The position numbers and the translations under genes are program-made. Of a stretch of 64,000 nt of DNA, positions 56,274 to 64,000 are shown in pieces. The stretch is taken from contig CATIUR010000003.1 of assembly GCA_949592205.1 (NCBI GenBank), positions 82,733,001 through 82,797,000 of the forward strand. Reading direction: 5' to 3'. The DNA comes from Helichrysum umbraculigerum. Lineage: Eukaryota > Streptophyta > Magnoliopsida > Asterales > Asteraceae. Every line of letters begins with the position of its first letter. Position 1 is the stretch's first letter. The notes under the pieces are model-generated. The model was not told the origin of the DNA, did no database searches, and saw only the letters and a list, made by a program, of their open reading frames with translations.

Positions 56274-57372
56274 GTTGCCCAAATGGAAATGGGAACACAT
56301 CACGATGGATTTCATCACAAAGTTACCGAAGACAACATCTGGAATGGACTCCATATGGGTGATTGTCGACCGACTGACAAAATCATCTCACTTTCTAGCC
56401 ATCAAGGAGACAGATAAGATGGAAAAGCTGGCTAGAATTTACATAAAAGAAGTTGTTTCTAGACATGGAGTACCATTGTCCATCATCTCTGATAGAGATG
56501 CACGTTTCACCTCTCGCTTCTGGCAAACACTGCAACAAGCTTTAGGCACTAGACTCGACATGAGTACCGCCTACCATCCACAAACCGATGGTCAAAGCGA
56601 GCGAACGATACAAACGCTTGAGGACTTGCTACGAGCATGCGTGATTGATTTTGGAGGGAACTGGGATGTTCATCTCCCTTTAGCCGAATTCTCGTACAAC
56701 AATAGTTATCATACGAGTATACAGATGGCACCTTTTGAGGCGTTGTACGGACGCAAGTGCCGATCCCCACTTTGTTGGGCAGAAATGGATGACAGACAGT
56801 TATCAGGTCCTGAGATAGTCCAAGAGACAACGGACAAAATATCTCAAGTGATTAACCGATTGAAAACGGCACGAGACCGACAAAAGAGTTATGCAGACAA
56901 TAGACGAAAACCTTTAGAGTTTCAAGTAGGTGACAGAGTCCTACTCAAGGTATCTCCTTGGAAAGGAGTTGTGCGATTTGGAAAACGCGGCAAACTGAAC
57001 CCACGTTACATTGGACCTTTTGAGATCCTAGAAAGGATTGGTCCTGTAGCTTATAAGCTTAAACTGCCGCAAGAACTTAGTAATATTCACGACACGTTTC
57101 ACGTGAGTAATCTTAAGAAGTGTCTATCTGACGAAGCGTTAATCATACCTCCCGACGAAATCTACGTCGACACAAAACTCAACTTCGTGGAGGAACCGCT
57201 TGAAGTAATGGATACGAAAATGCAGAAACTCCGAAACAGTCGGATCAAACTTATCAAAATTCGATGGAACTCGAAAAGAGGCCCAGAGTTCACCTGGGAA
57301 CGCGAGGATGAAATGCGAAAGAAGTACCCTCAACTATTTGAAACCGTGACCACGACTCACGACACAAATTAA
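56260..57372 (+). pseudogene. Element E integrase core and chromodomain
   Basis: 370 residues in the frame shifted by the 35-bp deletion. Catalytic D (TMDFITKLP), D (SDRDARFTSRFW) and E (DGQSERTIQTLE) are present, followed by the GKRGKLNPRYIGPFEIL block and a chromodomain ending TWEREDEMRKKYPQLF. As the start of a separate protein it lacks the zinc-binding domain, so it is probably not a functional integrase by itself. Stop at 57370-57372, 33 bp before the 3' LTR. Confidence 0.92.
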
Positions 57373-57391
57373 ATCTCGGGACGAGATTTCC

Positions 57392-57405
57392 CTAACAGGG
57401 GAGAA
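57392..57405 (+). other. Element E polypurine tract
   Basis: ACAGGGGAGAA just before the 3' LTR, preceded by CTCGGGACGAGATTT as in element C. Confidence 0.88.
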
Positions 57406-60400
57406 TGTGACAACTCTCCAAATTAGGTATTAATTAAATAATATGCATGTGCATTACTATGCTAATTTCCTGGTTAAGTTTTAACAAAACTATTTGACGT
57501 GATGTAAGCCTAGCAAGCCCAGTACTTCTAAACAAAAAGTATTACAAAATATGTGATTAATTATAATCGCGTACAAATATATCAGAACGAACTCGACAAA
57601 AATAAATGACAAAAGTTTTGTGATACAAAAATAATTAATAATATAATTATTAATTACGAGTATTTATATATCTATAACATATAGATATAAGGATCTAATT
57701 TTACGTTTAAAATAAAACGTATTATAACACGAACAGAAACAATTCTAAAACACACATAAAAGGTCGAATCATAAAAATGCAAATTTTCTCAATCGTTTGG
57801 AAGTATTTAGAACATTACTTCAAAATATGAAATCATAAATTAACTGAAATTTGGCGCTCAAATAGTTACGCGCAGTAAAATGTACAAAACTGTACATCTA
57901 TTTAAAATAATGATAACCTCATTATACTGATTTTAAATAACGAACCAGGAGAACACCTACTAAATAAAAATGTAAAATGTTTATTTTTATATTGCTAAAA
58001 TTATACCCGTACTCGAAATTGAGGTACCAAAAATGGACACCAAACTACAATAATTGAGGGACACCTTCTCCTTCAACCCATACTCGTTTGAAATATTATA
58101 CTCCCTCCGTTCTTTTTCTCTGTGATCTCACCAAAAACACACACCAATAATTTCATCTATCAACCTTCTTCCTCTTTCTCAAAAATTACACAAGATCAGA
58201 ACCAGGAAGCAGAAGCAGGAGTAGAACAACAAGCAGGAACACAACATCATAATCATCATCATCGATCATCATTCTCACTATTTTCACTTTGTAAGGAACT
58301 TTCATTTTTTTCGATTTCTTTACTTTAATTTCGTGTTATAACATGCTTATATCACATAATCTATACATATAACATATATACTTGGAAGATTGATGGATTG
58401 ATCATGAAAATAGTTTATAAAACCAAAACTTCAAAATCAAAATCATTATATGAAAACTTGTTAAAATGAAGTTATAATGTGTAAAAATGACACATAACAC
58501 TTATATAAACATTTGGAACTTATGTAATATGGATTGGAAACAAACACTCGTACGTATATGTTTCATCAGTCACGAACAGGGGCTGAAACGAGCCACGAAT
58601 ACGGCGGATTCCTTTGAATCCGGCGTATTCATAAACTGAAAACCAACGAATCCGGCGGATTCAAGGGAATCCGGCGGATTCCGGTGTCCGACCCGCACAC
58701 AAATCTTCGGCTAAAACAATGAACGAGTAAAAGACACGGGTGAATACGGCGGATTCAAATGAATCCGGCGTATTCCAAAGCTTCACACAAACTATCTGAT
58801 GAACACAAACGAATCCGGCGTATTCGATTGAATACGGCGGATTCCCCCGAACTTGATGGAATACGGCGGATTCAACCGAATCCGGCGTATTCCCAAACCT
58901 TCACATGACCAGCCTTGTGAACACAAATGAATACGGCGTATTCATTTAAATACGGCGTATTCCCCAACCTAAAACGAAACCATTTGAAACCTCAATTGAA
59001 TACGGCGGATTCACCCGAATCCGGCGTATTCTGACTTTTGACTTGAATCCGGTGAATTCTTTTAAATCCGGCGGATTCCCGAGCCTGGTCAACAATCTGA
59101 CTTTTATTTTAAAACATAAACGTTTCAGTTAACGAATACAATTGTTAGGAGACATTTACGAGACAATGTGAACTATTAATAAAACATTATTACGATATAT
59201 CCGAGACACGGATTTTGGACTATTTAAACTCGTACGAACAAACGAACGATATATATATATATACGAACTTTGTAAATTATACGATTTGGATACGATTACA
59301 CAATCGGGACATTTAAATTTTTTTTAACACTTATTAAACAAACGTAACAATATTAAAAACAAATGATATTTATTAAAAGGAATAAATAGATTAACAAGTT
59401 TTATAGCAAATAAAACTCGGCACATTTTAAATACGAACCAACGTATTACAATATATATATTCGAGGACACGCGATATATATAGACACAAACGCATACGTT
59501 TTCTTAAACAAATGAAAACTTATATATTTTGATATACATAAACAATGTATTGATCAAACATATATACATACGACACTTAAGAATATATATTCACATATAT
59601 ATGTGCAAATGGATTACACGTTTAACAAACGTACAACTTAATAATTTACAACAAGTATATTTACGTACGAATACATATATAAAACAAATATATGTACAAA
59701 CAATGATATTTGAATAACGTTCAAATTATACGAACAACTATATACAAAGTATATGTACAAATGGAAACAAAATGACCTTCCGTTAAATTAGACAATTACA
59801 TATTGATTCATATACTTAACCAAGTATACGATGAAAGAAATAATAACAATATTTCTACTCAATGTCACCAACAAATACAACGACTTACATGATAAAGAAA
59901 TCAACCATTTCTTCAAACAAACAAACTATTAACATAAGTGATTAAAACAAATCAAACGTACTTATGTGAATATATTTATTGTATAGGTTAACATACCTTG
60001 GGCAAATATCTGTTTGGCTGCTAGCTTTCATACCGAGCAAAACTACTGTGAGTTCACAGCCCCTACTTTGCAAATGTTTTATGCTTTTAAACATAGGGGT
60101 GTAAACATAGAAACTGCATGCTAAACACATGCAGCAAATGATATAAATGCTTTATTGCTTTATACAACTGTTTATATGAAATATTATTTCACAACTGTTT
60201 TGGGAATTAGACAACAAATCCTAGTACGGACCAGACTTGAGATGTGTGCATGAAAGACCTTATGTCATGCAGACTATAACCATTAGCTAGGTGACTCTAG
60301 CCACTGAGTATACGAATAGTACTATTGCCGTGACGACCCTCCTGTGGATGGAGCGTATACTTAACTGTCCTTCAGGCAAGAAACATAAGTTTTGGTTGTG

Positions 60401-61186
60401 GTTTGGTTATAGGGTTAGGTCGCGTTACTTTAACCTGCGAGGTTTAGCTCACCTTTCAGGGGATTATAGTCTAAGCATTCCCACAATTATTATTTAGGAT
60501 GAACATATCCTACAACTGCTTTATTTCAGTATACGTACTGATTATATTTATATTCTGGTAAACAACCAGACATATGATTTGGGTAACAACCCACATAAAA
60601 CTATATTTTAGGGTAACTATCCCTATCATCTTATAATTTGCAAAACCTGCAAACCTTTATTTATTGAATAACATTTCAATAATTTAAACATAAATGGTTT
60701 AACATACCACATATTTATACAAAACCTGTGAATTCACTCAACATATTTGTTGACGACTTTCTTTCTATGTTTTACAGGAAATTAGCTATGTAAGTAAGGA
60801 TCGCATGCATTCAGGATGGTCAACCCTGGACTAATTAGGATGCCATATATTTTGGGACAGCTTTTGAGGATTTCCTCTGTATTACTGCAGACATTGCAGT
60901 TATACTCATGAAATCTTATTTTAACATATGTATTGTAGAACTTAAATGTTTTAAACTTTATTACTACTGTACGACTTACATAGTCGTACTACTTTTGTAA
61001 CAACTGTTTAAACTGGCATCCTTTATATATTATGTTCTGTATGATCATATGCTCTGATACGATGAATGCACAATTGATACGTCATCACCCCGATGTTAAA
61101 CTGTTTACACATAATGCTTCCGCTAATCGTAACTTGCTTCCGCTAAACATTAAATAAACACAATTACCGATTTTTGGGGTGTGACA
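57406..61186 (+). mobile_element. Element E 3' LTR
   Basis: 3,781 bp, about 99.9% identical to the 5' LTR by eye (four substitutions, one inserted G near 58580). Followed by the duplication GTTTT. Word array 58597-59078, hairpin 60738-60753. The LTR end lies 890 bp from the stop codon of the BAHD gene and its promoter would point towards that gene's antisense strand. Confidence 0.97.
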
Positions 61187-61191
61187 GTTTT

Positions 61192-61361
61192 AGTCCTAAA
61201 TATAAAAAAAATGATAAGAGAAAGGGTAGTTTGGTCAATTTAGGTGAAAGATGGACCATCTTTGAGCAAAACTTAAAATTATTGGACTGAAAATGTAAAA
61301 ACAAAACTATAAAGACAGTTTTCGTAAATCAATGTAAATCGATCATTCATAGAATTTACTC
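61192..61361. mobile_element. Small TIR element, right arm
   Basis: Right half of the element interrupted by E: AAGGGTAGTTTGGTCAATTT, TTTGAGCAAAACTTAAA, TTCGTAAATCAATGTAAAT, ending GAATTTACTC. It mirrors the left arm at 46726-46879. Confidence 0.75.
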
Positions 61362-62076
61362 TTAATTTTAATTTTATAATATGCCTAGCTATAACTATTT
61401 TGAATAGTTGATTTTTCTTTGTTTGAAATCTATGGACGTGAAATAATTGTTTTTTGAGTTAGCCGGAAGTGTTAGCCTTAAAAGTAAAGATTAACATTTC
61501 ACAAACTCCTGTGAATTAATAAAAATAAACCTTCACCACTTAAAACATGATGCATGTTCATAACAAATTAAAAACAAAACAAAAAATTACCATGTAAAAA
61601 TTTGTTTTTGAAAATTTTTTTTTAACAAAAACAGTAGATTGTAAATGAAAATCGAAGTTCACATTGGGTGTGTTTGGCGGAGAGCTTTTAGGAAGGTGGA
61701 ATTATAATATTCAATCATGAATTATCAAAAATGGATGACTATGATGTGTTCTCACCTTTCTACACCTTATAAATGTGTTCTCATTGGATCACAAGTCTAT
61801 ATATATATATGAGCGTTAAACGGGGAAACACTTTTTTGGGAAGGTGGAATTATAATATTCATCATGAATTATCTTAATTTGGTCAATACAAATGTAAAAA
61901 AAGTTAATAAATATTACAATTAAGTCATAACATTAGTTGATTAAAATTTATTTAATAGATTGTTAACATTAATCGTAACGATTACATAAATGAAACCAAA
62001 TGATAAGCATTTAAGAAATAAAAATCGATGGTTGCCTTATTATTAGTTACTAAAAACGATATGATAACGTTTACAA
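61362..62076. other. Intergenic sequence downstream of the BAHD gene, with a short duplication
   Basis: AT-rich. A ~37-bp stretch GGAAGGTGGAATTATAATAT... with TCATGAATTATC occurs twice in direct orientation (61691-61727 and 61838-61873), about 147 bp apart. No gene seen. The transcript end of the BAHD gene should lie in 61900-62076; I see no single decisive polyadenylation signal. Confidence 0.6.
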
Positions 62077-63594
62077 TTACAGCTTTGATGGCATCGAAGA
62101 AGTCGTAATGAAGATTTCATATAATAACTTGCTGAAAAGCTTCATGTGTTCAGCTTGTAGCGAAATGATTATCGACAAGCTCCCGTCTATGATCGGGCTT
62201 GGTAACAGCATAGCCATACCATCTAATGGAACCTTACACGGCCCCATGAATACGGGTCGGCCCCATCCAAAGTCAGCAGCGTAAATCGGGAAACCAGCCA
62301 AACTTGTTATGGAAACATTCGAGTCTTTGTGAGACTCGATCACGCGATCACACACAACTCTCAAATCGGGTTGTAGTTCCAAATAGTCAATAACTGATTT
62401 AATATAATCGTTGTTCACATTCGCTAGTTCATCTCTGATTTTTTTCGCAGCATACCAACTAGGATTTGATAGAATTTCCCCAGCTACCGCTGAAGGGTAG
62501 GTTCTCAAGATGACATTCCCAAAATATCCTGGTGGCAGAGCATGGCGGACCCGTCCATTTGTGGCAACGTACAACTTGGTTTCTTGATCATATGGCACTC
62601 CACGAGCTTTACACACGCACTTCCATATATGTCCCATGAGCAATACTATGGTGCTGTAGTTGATTGTGTTGCCATCTTCCTTGGATTTCACTTTGAGCAT
62701 ATTGAGTTGTTCTCGTGTTAACTTAAAAATTGAGCCCACGGGTTCCTCTGATGGGGCTATAAATGACGGTTTTAGTGGGATGGCATTGTACTCGACGTGC
62801 TCAAAGATGGGTTGCGGTGGGTTCCGAGCACGAAGAAGCGTTCTGTCTACGAAGGGTGAAAGAGTGAGGTCTAGGCCACGGGCCATTTCGGACCATGAGT
62901 TGACAAAGTGTATCACAGATGACGCATCAGCAGCAATATGGCTCATACCAATTCCAAGCGAAACTCCACCACATTTGAAGTAAGTTACCTGCTCAAAATT
63001 ACGTTACACATAGAAAACATTAAGAGCCAAGTAAAATCAATAGAATACTACGAGCATTAGTTTTCTTTTTTGTTTATTTAAATTCAAGCAAAGACTACTA
63101 CATTAGTCAACTACCTTATCAAGAAAATGTGACTACCTACATGGCTACATGACGTTTACAAAAATAAAGAAAATTACAATTACCTGTGAAATCATTAGAG
63201 GATATGATTCGATTCCCAGGGAATAATCGACAGTAGGGACTATTTTCACTAAATCTAACGTTGGAGCAAAGTCACCAAAATCATCAATGACACTATTAGA
63301 TTCGGCTTCAACAAACAAGACACCCTGTCCTTTACAATCAATGTGAATCCGTCCGTTTTTACCTTCCTTGAATCGCCCGGCTATTGGGTAAAATTCAACC
63401 AAAACCCTGCTCAAAGCGTCTTTCATAACTTGTGGATCGAAGAAGTTGACAGCGCCAGTGGGACGGTAGAAATACCCCAACGTTGGGTGAACAGGACGCT
63501 TAACAAGGTCTAGATTTGAGATCCATAGCTTTCTCCTTGGTGTCTCCTTTGCTGGAATCACCATCGTTGACTTTCTTACCATCACCTTCATCAT
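62077..63594 (-). CDS. BAHD acyltransferase, HCT/HQT-like (hydroxycinnamoyl transferase family)
   Basis: Two exons on the minus strand: 63594-63184 and 62988-62077, with a 195-bp GT-AG intron. The intron follows codon 137 (Gln), the position used by HCT genes (SYPL-L-x-Q before VTYFKCGG). The protein is 440 residues, full length for the family, starting at the first ATG of MMKVMVRKSTMV. It has the catalytic HxxxD as HIAAD (H154, D158) and the structural DFGWG (376-380). HCT/HQT enzymes move a hydroxycinnamoyl group from CoA to shikimate or quinate in the cytosol, feeding lignin or chlorogenic acid synthesis. Here HHAADG has become SHIAADA, and the SWVRLP segment whose Arg holds the acceptor carboxylate reads SLAGFP (G369), so a different acceptor or lost activity is likely. 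Confidence 0.9.
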
Positions 63595-64000
63595 GATCTG
63601 TTTATTCACTGCTGGACCAACTGCAAATACTCAATATTTTGTATATTAAGCTAATTATTAAATTAATAAAGCTTTCTACCTGTGCAAAGATTGGATCAAG
63701 AGACGTACAACTTGAAGTTTGTGTAGGTGCTCTACCTTAAGGTGTTTATATATAGAGAAAATTACTATAATGGGTCAGTCAACGTACCCTTTTACACTCT
63801 ATGGTCCGTGTCAGATATATTTTCGTTGACAGTGGACACTGACCCGCGGGTTAAAAACGGCAGGCCTGCGGAAAAGAGATGGCCAATAAAATCGCACCAC
63901 GTGTACTAGAGATCCCGCGGTCAACATAATCTTTGCGGGTCAACCAAAAATCCCGCGGCTTTCTTAAATGTAAAATATCCGCTGTATTTATTGGATATCC
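63595..64000 (-). promoter_or_regulatory. Promoter region of the BAHD gene
   Basis: Reading towards the gene (minus strand), a TATA box TATATATAAA is at 63745-63754, about 150 bp before the ATG. Further upstream are a G-box CACGTG (63898-63903), W-box cores (GTCAAC at 63919-63924 and 63939-63944, and another near 63777), and three CCCGCGG palindrome sites (63843-63850, 63914-63920, 63952-63958), which fit the CGCG box bound by CAMTA factors. These are motif matches only. Confidence 0.5.

Noticed and set aside
63621..63679. 5' UTR intron in the BAHD gene (GTAG...GCAG)
   Set aside because: Would be only 59 bp, below usual plant intron size; the sequence is equally compatible with an unspliced leader.

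Overview
This window is a block of nested plant retrotransposons with one ordinary gene at its right edge. Long LTRs, initiator-Met and Asp tRNA primer sites, Tekay-type chromodomains, Ty1/copia polymerase with an extra envelope-position ORF, and a one-intron BAHD acyltransferase all indicate a eudicot. The retroelement proteins resemble those I know from Asteraceae (daisy family). That placement is from memory of protein style, not from a search.

Layout. 1-6065 is a minus-strand Ty3/gypsy Tekay-type element (A), cut by the window edge. 6066-8851 is a minus-strand Ty1/copia LTR split by a solo gypsy LTR (D', 6429-8720). 8852-14085 is the 3' half of a plus-strand copia element (B): RT/RNase H, a word-rich spacer, a broken envelope-position ORF and the 3' LTR. 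14086-18102 holds pieces of three minus-strand LTRs (I, H, G). 18103-22537 is a gypsy element (C) that has lost gag-pol; its second LTR is split by F. F (23522-44263) is an Athila-like element with gag and protease but no reverse transcriptase or integrase; an unknown helical C-terminal region stands in their place. D (26437-36570) is a young, nearly intact Tekay element inside F. From 45047 come a mariner-like scrap, a 1.1 kb Mutator-like TIR element, and a smaller relative into which the 14.3 kb young gypsy element E (46880-61186) has jumped. 62077-63594 (minus) is an HCT-like BAHD acyltransferase gene.

Reading target-site duplications outwards, the insertion order appears to be G, then H, I, B, copia-2, and finally A and D' on the left; and G, then C, F and D on the right.

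The most striking signal is at the RNA/DNA-structure level. Nearly every LTR family here carries its own array of short CpG-rich palindromic or inverted words (GCGACGTA, GCGACACAA, GAATCCGGCGGATTC, CCGTATACGG, ATCGCGTCGCGAT and others). In related LTRs both arms of the word have changed together. The five gypsy LTR families also share two hairpins with covarying stems, one of them directly upstream of a predicted 3' splice site. A roughly 90-nt leader block is kept in both E and the gag-pol-less element C, and is a candidate packaging signal. Other points of interest are the unknown domain in F, extra ORFs before gag in D and E, a 35-bp integrase deletion in otherwise young E, and loss of the shikimate-binding arginine in the BAHD gene.
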